DNA of 54,287 nucleotides from Anaerolineaceae bacterium UBA4775 (GCA_002403205.1 DHHJ01000008.1:1-54287); one strand, 5' to 3'; numbered from the stretch's first letter, positions 43,848 through 52,959 are shown. Notes: generated from the letters alone by a model not told the origin. A program made the numbers and translations.

Positions 43848-43916
43848 GTTCAATTAAACGCCAAGCGCCGCTCCACCAGGAGTGGTTCGGTATTTGGGCT
43901 TTCGCTTGGATTGAAC
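43848..43916 (-). ncRNA. Riboswitch-like structured leader, unidentified
   Basis: Read on the minus strand, GTTCAAT pairs with ATTGAAC, CCAAGCG with CGCTTGG, CCG with CGG and CCAC with GTGG, giving one long hairpin. It has asymmetric internal loops: 12 bases on the 5' side, 6 bases on the 3' side. It lies between a consensus-like promoter and a terminator upstream of an amino-acid transporter. It does not match any riboswitch or T-box consensus I know. An independent short RNA is an alternative. Confidence 0.5.
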
Positions 43917-43941
43917 GGGTACAGATATCATATTAGGGGCT

Positions 43942-43970
43942 ATTGTAGCAAAAAAAAGCAGGCTTGTCCA
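43942..43970 (-). promoter_or_regulatory. Promoter of the structured leader and amino-acid transporter
   Basis: Minus-strand TGGACA (43970-43965), 17-bp spacer, TACAAT (43947-43942). Five of six bases match consensus in each box. Predicted start near 43935. Confidence 0.65.
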
Positions 43971-44037
43971 CAAAAAAAGGTTAACAGATCGTAAAGATAT
44001 GCTCATCTGAGGACGACTCGCATTCAAAAGCAGCCTT

Positions 44038-44916
44038 GTGGGCCGCATTTTAGTGCCTGACAGCTATTTAGGTATCCGTTGGTTGGTCAGATGTCTTTTA
44101 CAAACAGCACCCTTGGGAAAATTAGCCCGTCCAGCCTGGATCAACCTGTTCATCAAAGGCAACTACCTTTCGACCCTGAAGCTCAACAGCGCAGAAGGGG
44201 ATGCCGAGCACGAGTTTAACCAGCTGAATGGTGACACCAACGAAGTCGTGCTGACCTTCGACTTTGATTACAACAACGCGGCTCTTCCCGGTGAAGTATT
44301 CCTCTACTTATCGAGCAATTTTGAGTCCAAGCGCGGCTTTGCGTGCATTTTTTGGCGCCCGCCCGATGGGCGTGAACTGGAACTAAGAACCACCGAAGTG
44401 GCAAACCTGACCTACTACGATTTTATCAACGGCAACCAATACCGGAGCTGGGTCAGCGATAACCCGAACTTTGCTGCTTGGTTCAATCCAGATGACCTCA
44501 CCCAAAACGAACCACATTACCTCCTGTTTGCTGACCCAAGCCAGCCTGTACCAAAGGTCCTTCACGGAACTTACCAATTGGTGATAGACGCCTTCACCTT
44601 CGAAGAAGGCAGTGACATCCAGGCTGAACTGGTCATGCTCGGGCAGGTCTATGGTGCAGCGGACACCGACTACTACCGGCGCAATTTAACTGTCCCGTTG
44701 CTGTGGAGAATGCCCTTTGCCTTGCTGATCGGGTTGGGCGGGGCGCTGTCCACGACAATCATCTCGATGGCGTTGGCTGCCATGCGGGGCGGCATCTTTG
44801 GCTCGCGCTTCTGGATGCTGCAGCCCATCGCGCTCCTTCTACTGACGGGGCTGGGCTTCTCGCTGTTTGGCTTTGCCCTGGAACGAATCCTTAACCCGCG
44901 TTTGAGCGACGACTGA
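44038..44916 (+). pseudogene. OppC-like ABC permease with internal deletion
   Basis: 292 open codons. Residues about 60-215 look like the large extracellular domain seen in some OppC-type permeases of Chloroflexota. They are followed by PLLWRMPFALLIGLGGALSTTIISMALAA, the entry into the permease core. After AAMRGG the chain jumps to IFGSRFWMLQPIALLLLTGLGFSLFGFALERILNPRL, which resembles the extreme C-terminus of such permeases. The central channel segments and the EAA loop are missing, and the N-terminal membrane anchor is not recognisable. I conclude a non-functional remnant; no partner transporter genes are nearby. No ribosome-binding site is evident at 44038. Confidence 0.6.
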
Positions 44917-44933
44917 GCCCGAATTTAAAACCA

Positions 44934-44977
44934 ACAGACGCCAGGGCACATCAATTGCGCCTGTGGCGTCTGTTTTA
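44934..44977 (+). terminator. Intrinsic terminator after the OppC remnant
   Basis: ACAGACGCCA and TGGCGTCTGT form a 10-bp stem, with extra pairing towards the loop, followed by TTTTAATAA. Confidence 0.75.
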
Positions 44978-45032
44978 ATAATATGTGCGAATTCGCCTGC
45001 TACGATTAGCGCATTTTGGGGGAAACTTTCAA

Positions 45033-45791
45033 TTACCCTGCGGTGTAGCCGCCGTCCACCAGGTAGTATCCGCCCGTCATGAAGGAAGCCTGGTCTGAAC
45101 ACAGGAAGGTCACCAAGTCAGCCACCTCTTGCGGCTTGCCCAGACGGCCCATGGCATGCAACGCCTTCAACCCTTCGATTTCATCATCGTCGAAACCTTC
45201 CAGCACCATAGGCGTTCTGATAAAGGCCGGTCCAACCGAGTTAACCCGGATGCCTTCCTGGGCATATTCCAGGGCGGCTGTCTTGGTGAGTCCAACCACG
45301 CCATGCTTCGAGGCGGTGTATGCTGAAGTCTGCTCGAAGGCATCCGTCCCCAAAATGGAAGAGATATTGACGATCGCGCCTTGGCCCTGCTCAAGCATCT
45401 GCGGGATTTCGTAACGCATGCAGTAGAACACGCCGTTCAGGTTGATGTCGACCACCAAATTCCAGTCATCAATTTCATATTCTCCTGTGACGGCCTGTGC
45501 GCCCCCAATCCCGGCGTTATTGACCGCATAATCCAGTTGGCCAAAGGCTTCGACGGTGTCGGCCACCATTTTCTTGACATCCTCAGGCTCAGAGATATCC
45601 ACGCGCACAAAGATGGCCTCTCCGCCCTCTTCCTTGATGCGCTTTACAACGGAATTACCGTTTTCTTCATCAATGTCTGCGACCGCCACCCGCGCGCCTT
45701 TTTGCGCAAATGATACCGCAATCGCTTCTCCAATGCCGCCAGCGGCACCGGTAACCAGGGCAACTTTGTCTTTGAATTCAGTCATATTCAT
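45033..45791 (-). CDS. Short-chain dehydrogenase/reductase
   Basis: 252 residues, classical SDR. Cofactor motif TGAAGGIGEAIA near residue 13, NNAGIGG, catalytic Ser in NISSILG and the Tyr-Lys pair in YTASKHG. An acidic DIDEENG after the second strand suggests NAD rather than NADP. It resembles glucose-1-dehydrogenase and 2,5-dichloro-type cyclohexadienediol dehydrogenases, but the substrate is not deducible. ATG at 45791 has AAGGAG 6 bases before; the longer frame to 45941 is rejected. Confidence 0.88.
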   Translation of the reverse strand: MNMTEFKDKVALVTGAAGGIGEAIAVSFAQKGARVAVADIDEENGNSVVKRIKEEGGEAIFVRVDISEPEDVKKMVADTVEAFGQLDYAVNNAGIGGAQAVTGEYEIDDWNLVVDINLNGVFYCMRYEIPQMLEQGQGAIVNISSILGTDAFEQTSAYTASKHGVVGLTKTAALEYAQEGIRVNSVGPAFIRTPMVLEGFDDDEIEGLKALHAMGRLGKPQEVADLVTFLCSDQASFMTGGYYLVDGGYTAG

Positions 45792-46562
45792 GTGTAACTC
45801 CTTTTTTCTTATGTTAGAAATCATCACATTAAGCCTACCGGGTCGAAAACGGGAGAAATATTGACCTGGGTTTGCAAACCGTTGAATACCGTGGGTTTCC
45901 GATTGCATTTCGTTGGATTCTTCGTGTGAACCACATCCCAACCCTGTCTACTGCATGCATCCTCCCGTAGGTTGGGCCTGTGGCATTAGGATAAGCAGCA
46001 CCACGCCCTTCCGTCGAAATGGAAGTTGCCCCACACCATCTGCAGTAAGGCCTCCAGGGAGGGTATCAGTCCTGAACAGGATGATCATTTTTAGATACCT
46101 CCTTGGCGCAACTCTGGTATCCTCCGCCTGAAGATTCGCTGACCAGGTTTGCCGCCCGTGAGAAAAAGCCCCCAAATTTTCTATCAGCGGATATCAAAGT
46201 CTCTTAAAGTAAATTATTTCCCCGAATCACTGTTGTTGTAAGTTCCAAAATTTAAAAAGTTCAGACCTGGCTCAAAATCCCACATGTAAAGAAAAATCAC
46301 ATCTCTTCACACAGGTATTCATAATAACTCGGCAGCCATTGCCAGAAATCGAAGGTGCTTGAAAACTCGGTGAGCGATCATTAATCGGCGGGATGACGAT
46401 AAGCTCTTGTTGATGATGATGCTCCCATCATCCTTCATCATGCCATTTGGTAAGCCAGCATAGTTGCAGATAGAAGGAATAGACATTGATTATTAGAAGT
46501 AAGAAACCGGATAGAAATGGCGTCTAAGTGGTGTAAGCAATAAAAAACGAAAGGATGAAAAA
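45792..46562. other. 770-bp stretch without a recognised gene
   Basis: No coding region can be supported: short frames exist on both strands at about 45913-46175 but have no family resemblance and no ribosome-binding site. A repeat-like TGATGATGATGCTCCCATCA segment lies near 46412. The DNA becomes markedly more AT-rich from about 46.2 kb. It may be the decayed boundary of the AT-rich segment that follows. Confidence 0.5.
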
Positions 46563-46844
46563 ATGAAAAAAGCAACATGGAATGGAAAAATAATTGCAGA
46601 AAGTGATCAAACGATAGTGATTGAGGGTAACCATTATTTCCCGCCCGAGTCTGTCCGCCAGGAATATTTAAAAGAAGCTGAATATCACACGACCTGCCCC
46701 TGGAAGGGAAAAGCCAGTTATTACAATGTCGTTGTTGATGGTGAGGTAAATCAGAATGCTGCCTGGTATTATCCTGAACCTAAGGAGGCCGCCAGCGAGA
46801 TCAAAGGATATGTGGCTTTCTGGAATGGTGTGAAGGTAGAATAA
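46563..46844 (+). CDS. DUF427 protein
   Basis: 93 residues, complete DUF427 domain: start VEGNHYFPPESVR, core TTCPWKGKASYYNV and WYYPEPKEAASEIKGYVAFW. The family is widespread and small, with a beta-rich fold and no established reaction. AAGGATGAAAAA precedes the ATG. Its last codons GTA-GAA-TAA are also the first unit of a 10-bp tandem repeat. Confidence 0.88.
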   Translation: MKKATWNGKIIAESDQTIVIEGNHYFPPESVRQEYLKEAEYHTTCPWKGKASYYNVVVDGEVNQNAAWYYPEPKEAASEIKGYVAFWNGVKVE

Positions 46845-46885
46845 TGTAGAATAATGTAGAATAATGTAGAATAATGTAGAATATT
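46836..46885. repeat. 10-bp tandem repeat (GTAGAATAAT)n
   Basis: Four and a half copies of GTAGAATAAT begin in the last two sense codons of the DUF427 gene and run into the gap. Every unit contains GAATAA, so copy-number change would leave the protein unaltered. Confidence 0.9.
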
Positions 46886-46945
46886 AAAGAAAAAGTAACG
46901 AAATTGATTCACAGGGCTTGACAACCAAGAATCGATCTGAATTTT

Positions 46946-47581
46946 ATGGAAATATTTCAAGGAGCATTCCATTATTTTCTACAGAACCAGTCTTTTTTTT
47001 GGAAAGCAGCTGGTGACCACCTTATGCTGAGTTTTTCAGCTCTTGGGATCAGTCTTCTGGTTGCTTTTCCGATTGGTCTGTGGATTGCCAAACAAGAGGG
47101 CATCTCCCATGTGGTGATCAATGTATTTAACGCTCTGCGGGTGGTTCCCAGTCTTGCGATTCTCTTTCTCGCTTTACCTTATTTAGGGCTTGGCTTTACT
47201 CCCTCACTGATTGCATTAACAGTGCTGGCCTTTCCGCCTATATTAATCAGTACGTACACCGGTATTCGCGGGGTTGATCCCTCAGTCATCGAATCCGCTT
47301 CGGGAATGGGTATGACTAAAACCCAGGTGTTGACCCAGATTGAAATCCCCTTAGCAATCCCCGCGATCATCTCTGGCATTCGGATCGCTTCAGTTGAAGT
47401 GATTTCTAGCGCCACATTGGCCTCCTTTATTGGCGGTGGTGGATTGGGAGATTTCATCACCCGTGGATTTGCTTTGTATGATGTGCCAGTGATGCTGGTC
47501 GGTGCCATCCCGGTGGCATTGTTTGCACTGCTGTCGGAGATATTTTGGTCATCAATCCTCAAGACCTATCCGGTCCAGTAA
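46946..47581 (+). CDS. Osmoprotectant ABC transporter permease, first (OpuBB/ProW-like)
   Basis: 211 residues, about five to six membrane segments, BPD_transp_1 class. The EAA-type loop reads VIESASGMGMTKTQVLTQIEIPLAIP. The family (OpuBB/OpuBD, YehW/Y) imports glycine betaine, choline or carnitine. First gene of a four-gene set, permease-binding protein-ATPase-permease. Confidence 0.88.
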   Translation: MEIFQGAFHYFLQNQSFFWKAAGDHLMLSFSALGISLLVAFPIGLWIAKQEGISHVVINVFNALRVVPSLAILFLALPYLGLGFTPSLIALTVLAFPPILISTYTGIRGVDPSVIESASGMGMTKTQVLTQIEIPLAIPAIISGIRIASVEVISSATLASFIGGGGLGDFITRGFALYDVPVMLVGAIPVALFALLSEIFWSSILKTYPVQ

Positions 47582-47632
47582 TTGTTATGATGTCTAAACT
47601 AATTAAATTTATAAACACTTAGGAGGAGTTCT

Positions 47633-48556
47633 ATGAACACAAAAAATAGCATAAAATTATTTACATTTTCTTTTCTGATTGGTGCTGTGCTCCTGGCAGC
47701 CTGTGCACCAGCAGGATCAAACCAGGATGAGAGCTTGGGAACCATTGCAGTAGGTTCAAAAGATTTCACGGAACAATTCATTGTGGCCGAAATGTACGCC
47801 CAAATTTTGGAAAACGCCGGTTTTACAGTTGAGCGTAAGCTAAACCTTGGTGGCACACCCATTGCGCAGGAAGCCATATTAAACGGTGACATAGATCTGT
47901 ATCCGGAATATACTTCAACAGGTTTATTGACAGTATTGAAGTTGAGCCCCATTCAAGATGCCCAGGAAATCTACTCCACAGTTAACGAGAACTATGAAGA
48001 GCAGTTCAATCTGACCTGGTTGGAGACTTCACCTTTCAACAACACCCAAGCACTGGCCATGACCAGAGCAACAGCGGAAGAATATGACATCCGAACTTAC
48101 TCGGACCTCTCTGAAAAGGCGGCTGAGTTGATTTTAGGTGGTCCGGCAGAATTCATGGAACGAGAAGACGGCATCAAAGGACTTCAGGAAGCTTATGGCG
48201 GATTTGAGTTCAAGGAAGTTCGGCAGCTGGGAACCGGCAGCCTGCGCTATCAAGCTTTGATGGACGGTCAGGTGGATGTCGTGGTCGCTTTTGGCACGGA
48301 CGGCGCGATCAAAGGCAATGATCTGATTGTGCTCATTGACGATCAGGTCTTTTATCCAATTTATAACATTGCGCCAGTGGTGAGGATGGACACACTCGAT
48401 GACTATCCCCAAATTGCAGAGCTTTTAAATGAGCTCGCACCTTTGCTGACAGATGACGTGATGTCAGGGTTGAACTGGCAGGTTGATGGACCGGAAGGCC
48501 GCGAGCCAGCTGATGTCGCCCGTGAGTTCCTGCTTGAAAATGATTTGATCGAATAA
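47633..48556 (+). CDS. Osmoprotectant-binding lipoprotein (OpuBC/OpuCC-like)
   Basis: 307 residues. Signal peptide with lipobox LLAAC. The OpuAC-like domain begins IAVGSKDFTEQFIVAEMYAQ, then GGTPIAQEAILNGDIDLYPEYTSTGL, the hallmark of the OpuBC group. It binds choline, betaine or similar quaternary amines. AGGAGGAG precedes the ATG, the strongest ribosome-binding site of this operon. Confidence 0.92.
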   Translation: MNTKNSIKLFTFSFLIGAVLLAACAPAGSNQDESLGTIAVGSKDFTEQFIVAEMYAQILENAGFTVERKLNLGGTPIAQEAILNGDIDLYPEYTSTGLLTVLKLSPIQDAQEIYSTVNENYEEQFNLTWLETSPFNNTQALAMTRATAEEYDIRTYSDLSEKAAELILGGPAEFMEREDGIKGLQEAYGGFEFKEVRQLGTGSLRYQALMDGQVDVVVAFGTDGAIKGNDLIVLIDDQVFYPIYNIAPVVRMDTLDDYPQIAELLNELAPLLTDDVMSGLNWQVDGPEGREPADVAREFLLENDLIE

Positions 48557-48566
48557 TCGAAACAAA

Positions 48567-49631
48567 ATGACCTACGCATCCTCGAATACCCAAGAGAGCC
48601 GGGTAACCCAATCCGGAGAAATTTTCTTTGATGATGTTTCAAAAACCTTTGAATCTGAAGGGGTCCCGGCTGTGGACGGCGTATCTTTGCAGGTCCCAGC
48701 CGGTGACCTGGTCGTATTCCTTGGCCCATCGGGCAGCGGGAAAACCACCCTTTTGAAAATGGTCAACCGTCTTTATGAACCATCCAAAGGCAAAATTTGG
48801 ATTGGGAACGAGGACATTCAAGGTTTGCCCATCAATGACTTACGAAGGCAAATTGGATATGTGATTCAGCAGGTGGGGCTTTTCCCACATATGACAGTTC
48901 AAAAGAATATCAGCGTTGTTCCCCGATTGTTGGACTGGGATAAGGGACACATCCAAACTCGGGTCGAAATGCTCCTTGATCTGACTGGCCTACCGGATTC
49001 ATACTTGGAACGTTATCCGAACCAACTATCAGGCGGAGAACAGCAGCGAGTAGGCCTGGCACGAGCTCTGGCTGCCGATCCCGATATTCTTTTGATGGAT
49101 GAACCTTTCGCCGCTCTGGATGCTATCAACCGTGAACGATTACAAAAAGAACTGCTCAGGCTTCATTGTAAGCTAAATAAGACCATTTTGTTTGTCACCC
49201 ATGACGTCGAAGAGGCACTGCTCCTTGCGGACAAAATTGCCGTGCTCCGTGAAGGGAAACTGGTTCAGTATGATACACCCATTGCGTTGGTAACCCGACC
49301 GAAAAATTCTTTTATAGAGGAACTGGTCGGGACAGATAACATTCTAAGACGTTTAAGCCTGGTCAGCATCAAATCCGTTATAAAGGCGCAAGCACGTGAA
49401 TCATCAAGAAAAATGACCCACACCCAGAAGCATGACAACGTACCCACGATTGATCTCGAGGGAGATTTACGTTCTGCCCTGTCACTTCTACTGAGCAGCG
49501 GCAGCGACTATTTACGTGTTGTGGATTCATCGGGAAAAGAACAGGGGCAGATCGGAATGAAGGATTTGAAAGAAATGCTTGCGAGCAACCAGTTGGTTGA
49601 AAAGAACAAATGTGATGAGCTATCTGATTAA
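48567..49631 (+). CDS. Osmoprotectant ABC transporter ATPase (OpuBA-like)
   Basis: 354 residues. Walker A GPSGSGKTTLLK, signature LSGGEQQRVGLARAL, Walker B LLMDEPFAALD and switch FVTHDVEEALL are intact. A C-terminal extension (about 270-340) resembles a single, poorly conserved CBS domain; CBS pairs in OpuA sense ionic strength. It starts 10 bp after the binding-protein stop. Confidence 0.9.
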   Translation: MTYASSNTQESRVTQSGEIFFDDVSKTFESEGVPAVDGVSLQVPAGDLVVFLGPSGSGKTTLLKMVNRLYEPSKGKIWIGNEDIQGLPINDLRRQIGYVIQQVGLFPHMTVQKNISVVPRLLDWDKGHIQTRVEMLLDLTGLPDSYLERYPNQLSGGEQQRVGLARALAADPDILLMDEPFAALDAINRERLQKELLRLHCKLNKTILFVTHDVEEALLLADKIAVLREGKLVQYDTPIALVTRPKNSFIEELVGTDNILRRLSLVSIKSVIKAQARESSRKMTHTQKHDNVPTIDLEGDLRSALSLLLSSGSDYLRVVDSSGKEQGQIGMKDLKEMLASNQLVEKNKCDELSD

Positions 49632-50253
49632 TAACCTGGATCTGGTTGGCAAATTATTCTTACAGCATCTGCAGCTTACGCTGATAGTCTTGTTTTTTGC
49701 ACTGATCATTGGCATCCCTTTAGGAGTTGCTTTAGCCCGTATAAAATGGCTCCAGGGTCCAGTCATGGGTGTTTTAGGTGTCATCTATACCATCCCAAGT
49801 TTATCTCTTTTTGTGCTCTTGATCCCCGTTTTTGGGTTGGGAACCACACCGGCTGTCGTCGCTCTGACAGCTTATGCTCAATTATTGTTGGTACGCAACT
49901 GGCTTGTAGGTTTGACTTCGATCAATCCTGCTGTTCTTGAGGCTGCCCGTGGGATGGGTATGAGCGGCTGGCAGCGTTTTTGGCAGGTGGAATTTCCCCT
50001 TGCACTGCCAATGCTCCTGGTCGGCGTACGCCTGGTGGTGCTTTCATCAATCGGGATTGGGACCATCGCCGCATTCATTAACGCAGGAGGATTGGGCGTT
50101 TTGTTGTTCGAGGGAGTTATCACCGCGAATTACAACAAAATATTTTCTGGTGCCGTTGCCGTGACCGTGCTATCGCTGACTGCGAATTACGGCATTCGCA
50201 CCATTGAACGGCGTGCTGAAAGGTCAATCCACGGTGCGCAGGTTAATCATTAG
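49615..50253 (+). CDS. Osmoprotectant ABC transporter permease, second (OpuBD-like)
   Basis: 212 residues, about six membrane segments. The loop VLEAARGMGMSGWQRFWQVEFPLALP matches the first permease. It overlaps the end of the ATPase gene by 17 bp, so ATG 49615 is preferred over the earlier in-frame codon at 49579. The two permeases should form a heterodimer. Confidence 0.88.
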   Translation: MSYLINNLDLVGKLFLQHLQLTLIVLFFALIIGIPLGVALARIKWLQGPVMGVLGVIYTIPSLSLFVLLIPVFGLGTTPAVVALTAYAQLLLVRNWLVGLTSINPAVLEAARGMGMSGWQRFWQVEFPLALPMLLVGVRLVVLSSIGIGTIAAFINAGGLGVLLFEGVITANYNKIFSGAVAVTVLSLTANYGIRTIERRAERSIHGAQVNH

Positions 50254-50267
50254 TTTTGGAGTTTCCT

Positions 50268-51647
50268 ATGGACGTTTTTAACACGATAATTATTGGCGCT
50301 GGGCAGGCAGGCAATCCCCTCTCACAAGCGCTTGCCGAATCCGGTGAACATGTGGCATTAATTGAGGAGCAGTTTGTTGGGGGAACCTGCATTAATTTCG
50401 GCTGTACTCCGACGAAATCCATGGTCGCCAGTGCTGAAGTCACCTACTTGGTGAACCGGGCGATGGATTTCGGGGTTGAAATCGAGGGTATGACCGTCGA
50501 TATGAAAAAGATCAAAGCAAGAAAAGCCGAGATTGTTATAAGTTTCAGGGAGGGAAGCAGAGACCGGATCATTAAATCAGGGGTGGAACTGATCTTTGGT
50601 ACCGCATCCTTCATGGATCATAAAACTGTAAAGGTTGTGACGAATGAAGGCGAAAGCCGGGAGTTAACTGCTGATAAAGTGATCATCGATGCCGGTGGAA
50701 GGCCAAGGATCCCGGATCTTGAAGGGCTGGCATCGGTGCCATACCTGGATTCGACATCGATCATGGAATTGGAAACCGTCCCTGAGCATTTGATTATCTT
50801 GGGCGGCGGATATATCGCGGTCGAATTTGGGCAAATGTTCCGTCGGTTTGGGAGTGATGTGACCATTATCCAGCACGCTGAGCAGTTATTAACTCGTGAG
50901 GATGAGGACGTCGCTGAAGAACTACAATCCATTTTAGAAGAAGACGGGATCAAGGTCTTTCTCAACACAGACACCACCGCTGTCGAAAAAGATCAGCGCG
51001 GTGGCGTGACTTTGAGGGCAAAACACCCTGAAGGTGAAATTACCATAAACGGCTCACATCTCCTGGTTGCTGTGGGTCGTGTTCCAAACAGCGATCGATT
51101 AGATTTAGAAAAAACATCGGTTGAGAAAGACTCAAGGGGATACATCAAGGTCAATGGGCACCTTGAAACGAATATTCCTGGGATCTATGCAACCGGCGAT
51201 ATTAAGGGAGGACCGGCCTTCACCCATATTGCCTACGACGATTATCGGATTCTTAAAGCCAATCTCCTTGAGGATGGCAACCTGGACATGCATGATCGGC
51301 TGGTGCCCTATGTGCTGTTTAGTGATCCTCAGTTAGGGCGCATTGGCTTGAGTGAAAAAGATGCTCAACGACAGGGGATCGAGTATTTGCTGGCAAAAAT
51401 CCCGATGCGCTACATCGCAAGGACCCTGGAAATCGATCAGTCACGGGGCTTCATCAAAGCCCTGGTCGATCCGGAAAGCGAGCACATCTTGGGGGCTGCT
51501 GTATTGGGCTATAACGGTGGAGAAATCATGTCGATGTTAGAAATCGCAATGATAGGGGAAATTTCTTATCAGAAGTTGCGTGATGGGGTGTTTGCCCATC
51601 CGACCCTGGCAGAAGGCCTTAACAACCTCTTCGCGAAATTACAATAA
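50268..51647 (+). CDS. Mercuric-reductase/dihydrolipoamide-dehydrogenase-like flavoprotein
   Basis: 459 residues, pyridine nucleotide-disulfide oxidoreductase class I. FAD motif IIIGAGQAGNPLS; redox pair C41-C46 in GGTCINFGCTPTK; NAD(P) motif LGGGYIAVEFGQM; second FAD motif IYATGDIKGGPAF; C-terminal HPTLAEGLNNLF with the His-Glu pair. There is no N-terminal HMA domain and no C-terminal Cys pair, so mercury reduction is unlikely. Substrate unknown. GGAG stands 6 bases before ATG 50268, 14 bp after the permease gene, so it may belong to the transporter operon. Confidence 0.85.
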   Translation: MDVFNTIIIGAGQAGNPLSQALAESGEHVALIEEQFVGGTCINFGCTPTKSMVASAEVTYLVNRAMDFGVEIEGMTVDMKKIKARKAEIVISFREGSRDRIIKSGVELIFGTASFMDHKTVKVVTNEGESRELTADKVIIDAGGRPRIPDLEGLASVPYLDSTSIMELETVPEHLIILGGGYIAVEFGQMFRRFGSDVTIIQHAEQLLTREDEDVAEELQSILEEDGIKVFLNTDTTAVEKDQRGGVTLRAKHPEGEITINGSHLLVAVGRVPNSDRLDLEKTSVEKDSRGYIKVNGHLETNIPGIYATGDIKGGPAFTHIAYDDYRILKANLLEDGNLDMHDRLVPYVLFSDPQLGRIGLSEKDAQRQGIEYLLAKIPMRYIARTLEIDQSRGFIKALVDPESEHILGAAVLGYNGGEIMSMLEIAMIGEISYQKLRDGVFAHPTLAEGLNNLFAKLQ

Positions 51648-51678
51648 AGAATATCTTTGTCCACCACAAATTCACACA

Positions 51679-51718
51679 AAAAACGCCTGGGTTGAAAAAT
51701 CAGCCAGGCGTTTTTTTG
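51679..51718. terminator. Bidirectional intrinsic terminator
   Basis: AAAACGCCTGG and CCAGGCGTTTT form a stem flanked by As on one side and a 7-T run on the other. It lies between the converging flavoprotein and peroxiredoxin-like genes and can serve both. Confidence 0.88.
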
Positions 51719-51727
51719 TTGAGCAGA

Positions 51728-52255
51728 TCACGCATGGGGTTTATAAACCCAATCCGATCGCTGACTCATTAACTCTCGTAAATCCATCCGAATTTCTTCG
51801 ACGGTTGGCCTTCCCAAGAACCACCAGCCGTTATAGATTTTGTAAATTGTTCGATCCCGGTCTAGGATGAAAGTGTAAGGAATGTAAATTTCACCATGGA
51901 CAGGGTCCGTTGTGTCTACCATTTCCAGCTCATGTAATAATTCTCGGTCTGGATCGCACAGGAATGTCCAGTTGGCATTTAGTTGGTCACGCACTTCGCG
52001 AGTAGTCATGGCATCGTCAACCGAGACAGTGATCATATTGGTGTAGTTGACCCGTAACTCGGGCTGTAAGTGCTCAACATAATTTGCCATTTGTCGACGG
52101 TCTTTCGGGCAAAAATAACCCCTTGAAAAGATTAACACACCAGGGAAGCCGCGCAAAAGTTGAGACAGTTTGTGATTTTCTCCGTTATGATCTGGTAGTT
52201 CAAAGTTTGGAAATTTTGCGCCAACGGTTAAATCTTCACGCATTGGGTAATCCAT
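51728..52255 (-). CDS. Peroxiredoxin-like (AhpC/TSA) protein
   Basis: 175 residues with a thioredoxin-fold start (LTVGAKFPNFELPDHNGENHKL). The position of the peroxidatic cysteine is occupied by C49 in SRGYFCPKDRRQ; the usual Pro-x-x-x-Thr before Cys is not present. A second Cys is in TFLCDPDREL. It may reduce peroxides or act as a thiol oxidoreductase. AAAGGAGA stands before the ATG. The mix of conserved Cys and divergent motif leaves the activity open. Confidence 0.78.
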   Translation of the reverse strand: MDYPMREDLTVGAKFPNFELPDHNGENHKLSQLLRGFPGVLIFSRGYFCPKDRRQMANYVEHLQPELRVNYTNMITVSVDDAMTTREVRDQLNANWTFLCDPDRELLHELEMVDTTDPVHGEIYIPYTFILDRDRTIYKIYNGWWFLGRPTVEEIRMDLRELMSQRSDWVYKPHA

Positions 52256-52414
52256 TAATTTTTCTCCTTTATATATTTACTGGTTTAAAAAATAAGACGA
52301 GGTGTGAAACCAAAATATTACCTGATTTCAACAATTATCAATCGACATTATAAAGGTAAGAATTATTCAAGAGTCGTCGTCAGATAATTAACAACAAAAA
52401 GGAGCAAAAAAAAC

Positions 52415-52915
52415 ATGACAGAATTAACCGAATTTCGAAAATCAAAAAATAAATTCTTTAAGTATGATCATCACAGTCCATTAACCCATGAACAGCAGCA
52501 TCACTTTGAGGGACTTAATTATTTCCCGGAAAACCCAGAATTAAAGAAAACCGTGAAGGTTGATGTATTTCCGGAAAAAAGAGAGGTCAAGATCCAGACC
52601 TCAACCGGAGAAACCCAAACTTATCTACGGTATGGTAAGTTTGAATTCATGGTCGACGGTCAAAGCGCAGAACTGACCATTTATTCCAGCGGAGAGGATT
52701 ATTTTTTGCCCTTCGTAGATGGTCTCGCGGGAAAAGAGACCTATGGCGCAGGTAGGTATTTAGACCCTGTTCCATTAGGAAACGACAAGTTTCTCATCGA
52801 TTTCAATTATGCTTACAACCCCTATTGTGTTTACAATGAAAACTGGTCCTGCCCCCTTACGCCTGCTGAAAACAGGATCCAGGTGCCCATAAGAGCTGGT
52901 GAGAAAGTTTTCTAA
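52415..52915 (+). CDS. DUF1684 protein
   Basis: 166 residues. The C-terminal block LIDFNYAYNPYCVYNENWSCPLTPAENRIQVPIRAGEK is the DUF1684 signature; the middle has a beta-rich region with LPFVDGLAGKETYGAGRYLD. Function unknown in the family. AAAAAGGAGC precedes the ATG. Ends at a strong terminator. Confidence 0.9.
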   Translation: MTELTEFRKSKNKFFKYDHHSPLTHEQQHHFEGLNYFPENPELKKTVKVDVFPEKREVKIQTSTGETQTYLRYGKFEFMVDGQSAELTIYSSGEDYFLPFVDGLAGKETYGAGRYLDPVPLGNDKFLIDFNYAYNPYCVYNENWSCPLTPAENRIQVPIRAGEKVF

Positions 52916-52959
52916 AAGTAGCACTCGAAAATCGATAACAATTCTTATTAAACAGAGTC

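Noticed and set aside
43848..43916. tRNA gene on the plus strand (GTTC and GGTTCGG segments)
   Set aside because: The cloverleaf cannot be formed: no acceptor stem of 7 bp with a proper D-arm, anticodon arm and T-arm spacing.
45913..46175. Possible transposase remnant in the gap after the SDR gene
   Set aside because: Short frames on both strands show no DDE motif, no terminal inverted repeats and no recognisable transposase segment.
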